Positions 32,661-44,402 of a DNA stretch of 64,000 bases are shown in pieces; positions within the stretch are counted from its first letter, which is position 1, and each line of letters begins with the position of its first letter. The position numbers and the translations under genes are program-made. The notes below the pieces were generated by a model. That model searched no databases and was not told the origin of the DNA. It saw nothing but the letters and a program-made list of their open reading frames with translations. The stretch covers positions 310,001 through 374,000 of the forward strand of contig JAOANU010000014.1 in the NCBI GenBank assembly GCA_034387635.1. Direction: 5' to 3'. The DNA comes from Rhodosporidiobolus odoratus (lineage: Eukaryota > Basidiomycota > Microbotryomycetes > Sporidiobolales > Sporidiobolaceae).

Positions 32661-35600
32661 ATGGTTCATTCTCGCACTTCCGGGTTAGCGTTGCGATTCT
32701 GGCACTCTCCTCATCCTCTTCACGGATTCACCTCTCTCGAGACCAATCTCTAGCGTGGGTTGCGTGTCGATACCCCTCGCGCTTTGCTGACACCTCTACC
32801 TCCCTTCCCCTTCTTTTCTCCAACCTCCCGCTCTTTTCCCCTATGCCAATACTCGCTTCCATACCCTCTCGGTTCCACCAGCGTGACCGCGCTAACTCGC
32901 ACGCCCCTCCCGCTATCCACCTCTCTCTCCTTCGACGCCTTCCCCCTCTCCTACGGCCCCGACCCTTCCTTCTTCTCCCGAGCCCGCAAAAAAGAGAAGC
33001 AGCAGCAAGCGGTAGATGGAAATGGGAATGACGAATAGCAGACTGATCAGGAGGGAAAGAAGGGAGGATGCGACGAGTGTTATGACTCGACAGCTTTCCT
33101 CATCAAAGTTGAGGGTCAGGGCGAGGGAAAGGAGCAATGGAGGGAGATGTTATTCTTTCAGGATGTCGAGCCGGGTCAGCACCATTGCGCTGTACTCTCG
33201 CGCTCTTCCCTCCCTTTTACGAGGGCTCTATGGATCGCACCCGAACTGACGCTTTCTCGGTCCTGCTATCCCGCGCCCTCCACCGATCGTCTCCTCTCGC
33301 TCTTGGCTGCTCCCCTCTTACCCGCTCTAATACCCCGTCTCTCTCCTCACCTTCGTCCCCTTTCTCTGCAGTCAAATCCCGCGCAAACTCGATCTCAAAA
33401 CAAACCTTCAACCACAAAATCTGGAAAGCCGCAGCGCCCAAGATTGTCAAGGGAGTGTCGAGTGTAAGGATTCGCCCCACTCTTCTCTTCCACTCGACTT
33501 GCATCCCGCTGCTAAGTCTCCTCTTTCTTTTCGCTCTCGATCTTCTCCTTGTTAACCATTTCCCTCCTTGCGGAAGCAGACCACCCCAGCCTTCTCAAGT
33601 CGGACGGAAATGGTGAGACGGAGTAGATTGTTGATTCAACTTGTAGCTTCCCTCTCGCCTCGGATAGCTCAGCTCCTGTGGTAAGGCTCCCCTCCCCTAT
33701 CTCCCTGGTTGTTAGCCTGAGAACTAGACTCGGTTCACTGTTCACGGTTATCGACCCTCTCCACTTTGCCCGCGCCTCCTCCTCCTCTCCTCGTCGGAGT
33801 CCTGGTCTCACCCTGCTCAAGGTTCGACATCAGTGACTCTTACATCGAGCCTCATCTTTTCTGGAGTGCAATTATGCCGTACGTCGCCATCTCACCTTGG
33901 GGAGAGGCTCCTGCTGTTTCCACCACGCTCACTGGGTTGCTTTTCCTCCATTTGCTTCTTTCCTTCATTCTTCCTCGCTTTCCACACTTTGTCTCTTGTA
34001 TCGCTCACTCTCTACCGCCGTCGTGTTCTGCCCTGCCTAGTCCTCTCACCCCGCCGACCGCCTCTTTAGCCACTTTTCCCCGCCATTCATCCTGGAAGAG
34101 ATGAAAGTGTTGGCGGACCTTGTACGGGAAGAGAAGGAGAAAGTGGGGCTGACCGTCAAGGACGAGGATGGAAGGGGACCGTTGAAGGATGTCATCGGCA
34201 AGCCTAGCCGCCCTTCCTGTCCAACGAAATGCTCGTATGAGTGCTCGCTAACCGCTTCCTTCTGCTGCCATCTTGATAGTGGTCATCCAGCACATCAAGG
34301 ACGACATCTTTGCCTTACCGAAACCCGCAGCTATCTCAACCTTGCAACCTTTGACTCCTCCTTCCGCGCCTCCATCCGCCAACGCAAGTACAGCGGGTAC
34401 CAGTCCAAGCAAGCCCGTACCACAAGCGGCAAAGTCAAATGGCGAGTCAACATCCGGCTCCTCCTCTGCGCCACCCTCTCGGCTTCGACAAGCGCAAAAG
34501 TGCTGATGCCGCCTTCTCGACTTCCCCAATTCCGCGCCCTTCCACTTCCTCCACCTTCTCTGCTACAGAGCAGCTCAAACTCCTCTTGAAGTCACTGCCT
34601 GTTCCCTTAATCCCTACCCGTCAACCTTCCGTAATCCCCACCTCCACCACAAACACGTAAAACTTTCCTCGCCCTTCATCCCCTTCTTCCACCGCGTCTT
34701 CCTCCCCTCTTGCTAGCACCCTCGCGCGCAACTCCTTCTACCGCCAATCGACTGCCGCATCTGGTACGCTTTCTCCCGATGTAGGAGTCGGACACGCAAA
34801 TGGAGCGCCGCCAGCGGGGTGGCAAGCCGCCCTCGACGCTCGAAGAGCGAGTACCCCCTGGGTCTTTGGTTTCGGTAATAACCCGTTTGCAGCACCGGTA
34901 CCTCCTCCAACTCTGCCACCAATTCCTCAGCTCCCGCATGCTGCTGCAAACGGTTGACCGTCGCCTTCTCTCCCGCCTTTCCAGAACGATCATGGCGCGG
35001 GTGGGGCGCATTCAGCTCCACCAGAGTCGGCTCCTCCCATCCCTACCTCCTCCGACAGCAGCATCGGTGCGAATCGTTTGATTGGACAAGTTCGTTCAAA
35101 CGGCCAAGGGACTTTTGCCTTCAACGGGTCGCTCTCGCCCGGAGGAAGGGGAACGAGTCCGCTTCAAAGCCCCACCTCAGCATCTTCGGCCGCTCTGGGA
35201 CTGGGGGCAAGGAGTCCTTCTTCTAGATCTTGTGCGACAAGTAACGGGGCACTACCATCTGTCTCTTCATCGGGGGAGGAGGAGGAAGAGGTCGATGGGG
35301 AAGAGAAGGAGAAGGAGAAGGGCTGTTTGTGGCGGTGGATGCGGAACAGCTGGGGAAGGAGCTGACGCTGCATCAAGAGGCGATGGGCGAGGGACGGCGA
35401 AGGTCAAGTGAGGAGGGCAGGGTAGAAGAGGAAGAAGAACAGGAGGTGCAGGCAGGAGAGGAAGAACCAGAAATGGTGGAAGAGACGGTGCACAAACAAA
35501 TCACGCGTGAACTAGTCGAGCTGGAGGACGAAGCGAAGACGGGTGTGAGGTTCTTGATTGCAAGGCAAGGAATGCGGTTGAGTACATCCCTTTCTTTCCT

Positions 35601-35770
35601 CTCTCTCGCCTTTCCCCCTCGCACTTCTTCTTCTTCCGGACGCTCTTCAACCCCCTCTCTCGTCCTTCTCAAAAGGTCTGACCCGCTGCAAGCTCGTGCT
35701 GATCACTGGTTTCGCCAGTATTCTAGCCCCCTACTTAATCCCGTTTCTTCTCCTAGACCCTGCCCACTGA
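32661..35770 (+). CDS. Multi-exon gene of unknown function, C-terminal hydrophobic anchor
   Basis: Assembled from about 12 exons: 32661-32683, 32882-33011, 33039-33174, 33372-33463, 33580-33680, 33716-33832, 34070-34197, 34280-34416, 34493-34590, 34717-34897, 34985-35581, 35676-35770 (stop TGA). Most junctions have matching phases. Readable blocks include ANSISKQTFNHKIWKAAAPK, MVRRSRLLIQLVASLSPRIA, ILEEMKVLADLVREEKEKVG, IQHIKDDIFALPKP, an acidic Glu-rich segment, VHKQITRELVELEDEAKTGV, and a final hydrophobic stretch ITGFASILAPYLIPFLL near the C-terminus that could be a tail anchor. Problems: only 27 nt separate exons 2 and 3 and contain an in-frame TAG; one intron appears to be GC-AG (34198); and exon 34985-35581 needs a frame change near 35300-35330. 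No family recognised. It could be a decayed gene or carry sequence errors. Confidence 0.5.
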
Positions 35771-35935
35771 AAGACCAGCTTGAGACCAGCAGCTCAGCTT
35801 GACCTTCTCAAACACGTATTTCCGCCGTTCTGAGAAGTTTGTTGCCGCACGAACGCCGGCGTACACGATAAAAGGAAGTCCCGCCGGTGTGGCGCGGAAG
35901 AGTGCGACGAGGATAGATCGGGCAGGGAACGAAGC

Positions 35936-35939
35936 AAAA
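35936..35939 (-). terminator. Pol III T-run terminator of tRNA-Cys
   Basis: AAAA on the plus strand (TTTT in the tRNA direction), 6 bases after the tRNA 3' end. Confidence 0.6.
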
Positions 35940-35945
35940 GAAGAA

Positions 35946-36033
35946 AGCACCGAACCGGGTTTGAACCGGTGACATGACGATGTGAGCATGTGCGGCGCTG
36001 CAGTCGACCGCTCTACCACTGAGCTATCGGTGC
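35946..36033 (-). tRNA. tRNA-Cys (GCA) with about 16-nt intron
   Basis: On the minus strand: 7-bp acceptor stem GCACCGA/TCGGTGC, D arm GCTCAGTGGTAGAGC (A box), anticodon loop CTGCAGC containing GCA, T arm ACCGG-TTCAAAC-CCGGT (B box), discriminator T, no encoded CCA. The extra bases 3' of the anticodon are an intron that contains TGC, able to pair with the anticodon as usual for nuclear tRNA introns. Anticodon stem GTCGA/TCGTC has one T-T mismatch. Confidence 0.85.
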
Positions 36034-36230
36034 TCGATAAGAGACGCGACTGCCTACGGGATATATAATCACAGTTGGCTAATGCTACATGCCTGTCGTA
36101 GCAGCTCGTTCGTTTCCAGAAGTCGCTGGCGCAGCGGCAACATCCACTAGACCGCAGAAGCTGACCAGCTCTACCGGTGAAGGTACAGGAGAGAAAGGTT
36201 CAAGTCTGCGAGGCCGGTGTTACACCCGCT

Positions 36231-39200
36231 TCAACCTTCTCTGTTCGCCCCTCCCTCCTTATGATTCTGCTGCACCTTCTCCCTCCTATACCTCAGTAGA
36301 ACATTAACAAAAAAGTCGAAATTGTCCGCGCGCATGGTAGACAACAGCGGAGCAAAGCGGGATAGAGTCGAGTTAAGTTGTTCCGCAGCCTGTACGGACG
36401 CGAGCTGATCAGCACAAATCTCTCCCGTGCAAGGACAAAGAAGAAGAAAAGGAGATGTACGGTTGTATTAAAAGCCCTCTCGAATGACCTTTCCGCCTCT
36501 CGACCATCCCTGTTCTTCTTCCCCCTAACGTCCTTCTTTCGCAAAAACGGCACCACCAATCCCATCCCCCTCTGATCCAAAGGAGCCGGATCACAAAACT
36601 CATCACAAAACTCATCGTCCTTGGGATGAGACCGTCTATGAAAAGCGGTCACAATTAATCGACTTTGATCCAATACTTTTGGGAAGTTTTTTCGAAACGA
36701 TGAAGAAGAGGCGGAGGAGGAGGAGACGGCATGACGGAGGATGTGACAGGCTCGGTCGTAGGCTATGTAGGATGGGAAAGAACCGAGGGGAAGCTGAGAA
36801 TGGCTGGAGGAAAGGAAAGAGATGACTTCGGTTTCGGATTCGTACGCGCTGAATTTGGACCAGGCTAGAGGAGTTCCGCAGGCTGAGACTAGGATTTGTA
36901 AGTTTGAGGTACGGCGTAGAGACCAGGTGGTGACGACTGCAAGCAAGTGATCGATGTCAGTGTCTAGACGAGGGCGACGAAACAGCGAGAAAAGCGGATA
37001 GGGGCACTTTTCTCCATTCCGACCGGCTGCTCCTCCTCCTCTTCCTTCTCTCCTTCATCCAACACAAACTCATCATCCGAATCATCGACATCCAGCCAAT
37101 CCTTCTCTCTCCTCCCGTCCTCGACATCGACATCCCTAACCCCATAGGCTCCTCCCTTTCTCCTCTTCCTCCCCACCCAACCCGCCGCCCTAACCTCCCT
37201 CCTATTCCTCTCGAAATCACCCCACAACCTCTGATGCTCAGAGTTGTCACACGCCTCTGTCAACTCGCCCTGTGAATCTAGTTCTTCGCTGCGTAAGCGA
37301 CCACACGAGAAGATCCCGCAGAGGTCGTGTAGATCTATGTGGGTGGGGCAGAAACGTTGAGCGCGGCGGTGGGCGGTTGGAGGGTTTGTACAGTGAGGGT
37401 GGGCGCAGAGCTGCGTGAGTAGATAGGAGGGGTTGCAGATCAGAGTGTAGAAGCTTGGCACAGACGAGAATCAGGAGACGCACAGGATGGCCAATCTGGA
37501 TACCGTCGCAGACGGCGAGGGAAACCGGCGGACCATCGACCGATACAGTGTCTTCTGTCCATATCTATACACGTCCGAGAAGTTGCATCCGTCAGCCCGT
37601 TGTAGACCCAGAATCCAGAATCGAGGAAAGAAAACAGCATGTACATTCGGCTCCTTCGCATGCGTCCCAGCATACTGGATTCCCGCCTCCCTCTCATTCT
37701 CGGTCGCCTCCCTCTGATTCCGCCACACCCTCCTCTCCTTCGTGCACAAATCACACCGATGTTCTCCTAACACATGCGCCTTTACCACCGCAACTCCCTT
37801 CTCACCACCGCCGTTGTGCGAAGACCCGTACAGTTCTTGGTTAACGAACTGGACCAGGTCTTCGGTTGAAGGTCGGGCAAGGGTGATCAACTGTTGATGC
37901 AGTGAAGATCGAAGAGCGACGAAAGAAGAAAAAAGGACAAAGGATCTCCAAACCTGGGCTTGAGTGAGTCGGAAATGTTTGGAGCGCTGGTTCTTGGGCC
38001 TTCCTGCGGTCTTACGGGCGGGAGGAGTTGAAGCGGAAAAAGGATCTTCCTCTTCGTCTTCGTTAGCCTCTCCTTCTTCCTCCTCTTCTGCCTCCCCGAC
38101 CGGGGTTTCAGCAAACAACCCATTCCACCACCCCATCCACCCTCCCACCCCAACACCCTGTTCCAAACACATTCTCCATTGACTCTCCATAAACCCCCTC
38201 GCAACCCAAGTTCGTTCCCCAACCTTGACCTGCTCCGCTCGCTCATCCCACACCCAAACTCTTACATTGTCTCCGTTCGAGGAGGCAGAGGGGGACACGA
38301 CGAGTTCGACATGATCCGGTGCATGAATCGCTCGACAAGTGGGACAGGTATGAATCGCGACCAGTGCAGGAACCGCCGGTGCGCCCACGTCGACTAGGTA
38401 AACTTTGTCCTCTGCCCCTGCCCCGGCCCCGGCCGCTGTACCTCGAGCGTTGGCAGTTCCAGAGCGAGATCGTAACCCGAGTGGGGTGGCGCATTGAATG
38501 CAGTTTGTGTGACGGGTGGAGAGGATTCGAAGAGGAGTTTTCGAGATAGAGGAGGGGATGGCGGGGGTGAATTCGGAGTAAGAGGTATGGGCGCGGGGGT
38601 AGAGTGATAGCTCGCGGGAGAGAGTAAGAGCTGCTAGAGGAGGTTTTGAGCTGAAAGGAAGAGGATCGGCCCTCGAGGAGGTGGAGGAGGGGGAGAAGAG
38701 AGTTTTCCCGAGTAGATTGAAAGACGCGCCTAGATCTCGGTCGGTCACTATTGCTCGTTCTGCGGCTGTTGAGAGGAGAGGCTGAGCGGTTCGTATGGAG
38801 ATTGCGAGGTCTACGAGGGAGTTTAAGGTTAGATCTGGAGCGTAGTAGATGAGGCGAGTGACGGATTCGAGGAGAGGATGGGAGGGATCTGGGGAGGCGG
38901 CATGGGCGGAGGAGATACGCATGGCCATAGCGAGCAATTGGGTCGTTGAGGGTAGGCGAATATTCTTCTCCTTTTTCTTCTTGCTTTGGCTGTTTTTCCG
39001 TGTATCGCGGTGCCGCTTAGATGGGGAAGCTGAAGGTGAAGGCGACTCCGAGGGCGGAAGTGCCGAAGATGTGGAAGCTGGAGAGGAAGAGCGAGACCTG
39101 GAGTTTGGCGTCGAGGTGGGAATTGAGGCAAGGGGTGGTGAAGCTGCTCGCCGACGTTTCTGCGGAGAGGTAGGCGGGGGAGCTGTTCTGACAATGTTAG

Positions 39201-39912
39201 CTCTGTAGCAGAGAACGACCACATGAATAGTGGGGCTAGTGAGGAGCGAGTGACATACCTTTCCCCTGCCCCTTCCCTTCGTCAATCCTCAACTCCCCCA
39301 ACCCCCTCTGCGGCGTCTCGACACTCACTCCTTTCGCCCTTTCTACCTCCGCCTTCTTCTCCAGTGCCTCGATCTTGTGCCGTGCGACGAGATCGATGAG
39401 TTCGGAAAGAGTGAGATCCCTGGGGTTCGTCTTTTTCTTCGCTTTTTGTTTCGTGGAAGAAGAGGGTGGAGGTGGCGCAGAGCGTATGCGCGGAGATGGG
39501 CACGGTGTAGAAGCGCGGTCTGAGTCGGAGTCTTCTTCTTCCTCCTCGATGAAACAGCCGAGTTAGACAAGTCGCGAACGATGACATCAAGGACACGCAA
39601 GACGAACCTCATCCTCCCCACACTCCTCTCCATCCTCACCCTCACTCTGCAACTCAAACCTCCCCTCCAACAACCTCTGTCTAGCCTCTCCCGTCCTAAT
39701 ATGTCTCTCGACCCGTTCGACAAATTTGAGCAAACTTCCTTGTTCCTTTCCGTTGGTTATTTGAGGAGGGGGAGGGAGGTCGAGAGAATAGCCGAGGGAG
39801 TGGAGTCGTGAGGTGAGGGTTTCGTTGGAGGGGCTGTGGGAATATATGAGGGTCAGCTGAGCGGACAATGGAGGATAGCAGACAGGATAATGCACCGTGT
39901 ATGGGAAGGCAT
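36231..39912 (-). CDS. KDZ-transposase-type protein with CxC5/CxC6-like cysteine clusters
   Basis: Nine exons (minus): 39912-39896, 39833-39608, 39544-39259, 39200-37954, 37890-37645, 37564-37484, 37410-37008, 36936-36461, 36389-36231; 1046 aa, phases all consistent. The basic N-terminal third is disordered. Cysteine clusters: CIQCATPLG with HTCPTCRAIHAPDH (CxC5-like), EHRCDLCTKERRVW, CAHPHCTNPP and RFCPTHIDLHDLCGIFSC (CxC6-like). Interleaved are pieces of an RNase-H-fold transposase: AVCDGIQIGHP, LVSACGTPLAWSKFSAYESE, PSYIAYDRACHILRH, FCDPAPLDQRG, and ERAFNTTAAEQLNSTLSRF with NFDFFVNVLLRYR. This order is that of basidiomycete Kyakuja-Dileera-Zisupton (KDZ) proteins. Candidate acidic residues are the D of VCDG, the D of AYDRAC and the E of AEQLN. 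The frame is intact over the whole length, so it may be active or domesticated; no terminal inverted repeats were found by eye. Confidence 0.85.
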
Positions 39913-41038
39913 CAGTTGAGTGCAGGAAGAAGAGGTGAGGAAGGGATCGAAAGACGCTGGAGAGGTGAGAGGCGAAGTGGGTGACCGCCGTTATTGATAA
40001 TGGGGGCCGAATATGAACGGAGAAATCGAAACCTGCAGTCGAGACGGAAAGTTACGGAGGTGGGTGACCAGAAAAACATGGAAGCAACCTTCGCACAATG
40101 GCGAAACCGAGAAAAAGCGGTGGTCAGACGAGTAGCACCGTACCTTGTAACAGAGCGCGGGCGGTAAGCGAGCTGCGATTCGTTGAGACCTACGCATGCA
40201 GCTCATGGACGAGAAGAGACTTTTCCACCAGCCTCGTTACCTTCTTCCGCTTCCGTTGCTGCTCGAAACCCGACGAGCCCACCGAACTTAGCACAACACT
40301 ACTGAGGTGCGGTGTTTGCGGTTACATGGGGCCTAGAGTCATCGCCTTAATGCAGAAAAAAAGCGCTGGTGCACGCCAGCGAGAAGCGCCACGAGCACAA
40401 TCTGCGGGTAGCGAGCGGAAGCCTCTGCCCTCTACTGCGGGCCAATGCAGCTGATAGGTGTACCAGCGGTTAGCACGGCCCACCCGACTCACTTGACAGA
40501 ACAGAGGAACTCACGATGTAGACGAAGAAGCGGTCCCGCCGCCGAGTATATGAAACTGATTAGGCATACTTCCTGAGCCGTAGATCTGTCTGGCGGACCC
40601 TGACAAGACAGTTGTCTTCGTCGACGGCTTGCATGAGGCGCCACATTGGCGGCGTGTTGGACGCAGCGAGGAGATCAGAGGCCGAGGTAGCCCGGGCCAG
40701 ACGCGGGTCTGAGGGCATGTCCAGCTGATACGGTTGCTCAGACCATCGTTCCAAGGCATCGTAGCATGAAAGGAATACGGAGCAGAGACGGACGAAACGG
40801 AACTAGCCAATGATGGCTGCTCTCGCAATTTGTGCACCGATTCCGCACCAAGTGCATCTGTCCCGGTGTAGCCGGGTAGATCCTCACAACAATTGCAGGG
40901 CCCCGAATCCGAGCGATCCCCCGTTGACACTGCTAACTCGACTGGTCTTGCTTCCTCTTGACTGTCCCTCGGGCACAGCTTGGAAGGTATCTTGCACTCA
41001 ACCTTGTCATACACTTCTCCTTCCTCCTCTTCATGCCC
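39913..41038. other. Intergenic region, KDZ gene upstream / PRE7 3' flank
   Basis: About 1.1 kb without a supportable gene. An open minus-strand frame (40511-41014) begins without ATG and shows no protein-like conservation. TET/JBP oxygenase or other KDZ cargo was looked for and not seen. Confidence 0.5.
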
Positions 41039-42480
41039 TTAATCCCTCTTCAACCCCAACTTGATCCACCTCATCTCAACCTTTGCCTTTCCTCCCTGTA
41101 CTCCCTCTACCTTTCCTCCCTCCGCCTGTGCAGGCTCTTTCTTCTCAATAACCAACATCTCCAACCCATCTCCAACTTCGATATGTCTCTCGGTAGCTCC
41201 GGTAAACGCGTCGGTCATGAGTGAGGTAACTTCTTCCAAGTCGAATTCGGGACGAGTGCCGCGAGGGGGAGTTGGGGTGCCGGGAGGGAGGGTTTGGTTT
41301 TTCTTGTAGACCTGCGGAGCGAGAAGAAGTGGTTCGGGCGAGAAGTCGAGCGGAGCAGAGAGATGAGCGAGGAAGGAAAGGAAAGAAAAAGAGAGAGCGA
41401 GAGAGAAAGGCAAGACTTACCATGTTGTCCAAGAACGGTTGTACCAGAGACTGAGCACTTCCATACGCCCTGCACGATTCTCGTTCATAACTCCCCACCG
41501 GGTCAAAAGAGTAAACGGCGCCAGTTTGGTCCGAATCGATACCTGCCACTGTACGTTCCAGATCGCATGATCAGTACAAGGCAAGGAGACGGAGAGTAGG
41601 AAGAGAGGGGAGAGGAAAAAGGTGACGTACGGATCACGTAGGTGTAGTAAGGGAAGAAACGTTTGCCGTAGAGCATGGTTTGAACGAGGCGGGCGATGGA
41701 TTTCAGGGAGGGGACTTCGTTGTGAGTGTGGTGGTACCACTGTAGGTCGTTCCGAAGGTCAGTCGGAACGGAGTGAACCAGCGACGAAACGAGAAAAAGA
41801 GGAGCAGATGAGAGAGGTAGGAAAGGCACGCCAACTCACCTCGAGCCGCTGTTTCAACCTCTTCACCAAAGCATTTGCATCTCCCATGAACCCCTGCACC
41901 GCAATCGCCGCTTCCGGGGTGAGTTGAAACACCCTCTTGGCGGTACGGGTTTCGATGTTGTATCCCGAAGATTGACGCGTGTCACCGGCGATGACGGCAA
42001 ACTTGGAGGACGAGATGGCGAGGATGGAACCGCCGTTGTCCTGCGCGGGCAACAAGAGGGGAAGAACAGGGCGGGAGAAAAGGGTCAGTAACCGGATGAT
42101 TGAGGGGAAAGGCGATGGTGGCTTTGCGTCGGAAACGCTAGGATGTTGGTCCAGCCATAGCATGTCGGTCCGTCCACTCTGAGCGGACCAACGGACTACC
42201 ACGCTGCTTCGTACAGTCGTTCGTTCCTCCTCCCGGGTGAGCGCCGCATCATCCCATGTCGACTTGTCGTCGAACACCTCGAGACCCGAGGGGGGCAGCC
42301 TGACGCTACTACTGCATGCTCAGGGACGTGCTTGACTGCCCGGTAGCAGGCATCAAGGCGTAGTAATGGCGTAGAATCCTCATCTGGGATCCGAGACCGG
42401 TGGACCGGTGAAGTGAGTGGGAAGGGGGGAGGAGGAGGACTGACGGCGTAGGGTGAGAACTGGTGTCCTGTTGGTTGCAT
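41039..42480 (-). CDS. PRE7: 20S proteasome subunit beta-6 (Pre7/PSMB1)
   Basis: Non-catalytic beta-6 subunit of the 20S core. Exons (minus): 42480-42445, 42040-41840, 41739-41631, 41548-41421, 41311-41039; 248 aa. Signature blocks: HQFSPYA joined across a 404-nt intron to DNGGSILAI, AVIAGDTRQSSGYNI, VQGFMGDANALVKRLKQRLE, MLYGKRFFPYYTYVILAGID, GAVYSFDPVGSYERESCRA, LVQPFLDNM, TDAFTGATERHIEVGDGLEM, and a C-terminal LKRD. All match yeast Pre7 and human PSMB1 positions. No N-terminal Thr is exposed, as expected for this inactive subunit. It shares a 263-bp divergent promoter with CAP1. The acidic/basic insert EPAQAEGGKVEGVQGGKAKV near the end is lineage-specific. Confidence 0.95.
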
Positions 42481-42743
42481 TGTAGACTTGTTTCGATGGT
42501 TATAGAGTGTAGTAGAGCAAGAGAAGGAAATCGTTGGTCGTCGTCACCCTCTAACCTCGAACACAACTCGATCACTCTATCTAATCAGCTTTTATCTCGC
42601 TGGACTAGCTCAGCTCCTCGCTACGAACATCCCTGGCCAAGTCACATCCGATACAAGCCCCTCGTCGTCAACGTGTCCTCGACTTTCCCCACCTTGATTC
42701 CGCCCCGCTTCTTGACAACACAGTACAATAACCAAAACACTCC
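42481..42743. promoter_or_regulatory. Bidirectional promoter PRE7 / CAP1
   Basis: 263 bp separate the start codons of two divergent housekeeping genes, so both promoters must lie here. The specific element of proteasome genes (GGTGGCAAA) was looked for and not found. Confidence 0.6.
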
Positions 42744-44402
42744 ATGGCTAGCCTGGAAGACCGCCTGAAAGCAGCCTCAACCTTCTTACTCCAGAGCCCG
42801 CCCGGTGAAGGTACGCTCCTTCCTCATCTCCTCACTCTCTCTCGCTCGCTCGCTCGAACCCACTCACCTCTTCTCCTCCTCCTCGTCTCGCTCTGTGTCC
42901 ATATTCCTAGTCAACGACGTCTTCTCCGATATCCGAACCCTAGTCTCCTCCGACCCCGAACTCGAACTCGGAATCCTTCCCGCCTTGAAACAATACAACA
43001 AGGAACAATTCACTCTCGTCTCCGTTCAAGACTCGGAGGAAAAACTCCTCCTCACCCCTGTTTCGCTACAAACTGGAGGAGGGGAGAGTGAAGGACCCGA
43101 GGAGAGACATGTGGATCCCAAGAGTGGGAAGAGTTGGTTGGTGGATCAGATGAAAGTGGTACGTCCTTACTCCTCCTTCTTCCCTTCTCTTCTTCATCTC
43201 CCTCGTTTGTACTCACTCCCATCCCAAACCCAAACGAGTAGATCGCCCACTCCCCCCTCCCCCTCCCCACCCCCGACCAATTCACCGAATCCCTTCGGCT
43301 CCCCCTCCAAACTCTCCTCTCCACTCATGTGAAAAACCACTACAATGATGGTCATTCTGCGGTGTATGCCTTGGACGATCCGGCTTACCCTGCTTCTGGG
43401 GGGGAAGGAGCGGGAGATGGGACGGGTAAAATTGCAAAGGATGTGGAAGGTACGCAGGGGGAGACTGAGACTGTGGCAGAAGTTGCGGCGGAGACGGCTG
43501 AGGCAGCTGAGGAAGTTCTTCCAGCCGACGCCGAAGGGGGAGAGGGAGAGGGAGAGGGGGAAGGTGCGGTGGAACCGATGGACATAGGAACCCCTGCCGC
43601 ACCTCCTACCGCAGAGGCGCAGGGAACTGAGCCCGCTGCAAACGTGGAGAAGAAGGAGGAAGAGGAGGAAAAGGCGAGGCCTTCGAGGTTGTTTGGATTG
43701 TATCTGGTCGGGAATAAGTATAACCCTTCAAACTATTGGTACGTCACCTTTTCTCCCCACCCTTTTTTTAACCTCTTCCTCCTCTTTGGCCACCGTGCCC
43801 TTGGGTATCGGAGACTGACCTTGATCGCTATATTTCTCTTCACACTGGTAGGACCGGTCGTTGGCGATCTTGGTATCATCTCGATCATAACACGGGCGAG
43901 TTGCAGGGGGAAGCTAGGATTTGGGTGCATTACTACGAGCAGGGTGAGCCTCATCCATTTCTCCTCCTTGATTTCTCCCTTGTCTTCTCTTCGGCGCCGA
44001 GTGCTCGTCAAGCAGGCACAGGATCCAATTCCCGTCTGGTTGCTGTCTCACTCGAAACTGACGGCCGCCCGTTTTTATTTCCCCGCTTTCTCCCCTTCCT
44101 ATCTCCTCCACCTCCTTGTACCTCACACCCGCACGCGACGCGCAGGCAACGTCCAACTAACCACGACCCTAACCTCCCTAACCCACCTCCCCCCCTCCCC
44201 CTCCCCCGAAGCCATTATCTCTGCTCTCAAATCCTCTGAAACCCAATTCTCGCGTCAATTGTCGGCTACTTATTCTGAGATGTCGGAGGAGGGGTTCAAG
44301 GGACTTAGGAGGGCGCTGCCCAAGACTAAGAGTAAGTTGGAGTGGGAGAAGGTGGGGGCCATGAGGTTTTCTGCTCAGGGGAGGGGAATGACGGGGCAGT
44401 GA
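42744..44402 (+). CDS. CAP1: F-actin-capping protein subunit alpha
   Basis: Alpha subunit of the heterodimer that caps actin barbed ends. Exons: 42744-42810, 42911-43158, 43242-43738, 43852-43943, 44146-44402; 386 aa. Motifs: LEDRLKAASTFLLQSPPGEV with NDVFSDIRTL at the N-terminus, then VKNHYNDGHSAVYALD, RLFGLYLVGNKYNPSNYWTG, GRWRSWYHLD, ARIWVHYYEQGNVQL and the C-terminal tentacle region LRRALPKTKSKLEWEKVG. It is about 100 residues longer than the family norm because of an Ala/Glu/Gly-rich insert at about residues 180-265. Confidence 0.93.

Noticed and set aside
40511..41014. Minus-strand open frame of 167 codons
   Set aside because: Begins at GTG without ATG, no protein-like pattern, lies in the flank between two well-defined genes.
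36034..41038. TET/JBP oxygenase cargo or terminal inverted repeats of a KDZ transposon
   Set aside because: Looked for because KDZ elements can carry them; no matching protein blocks or inverted repeats seen by eye.
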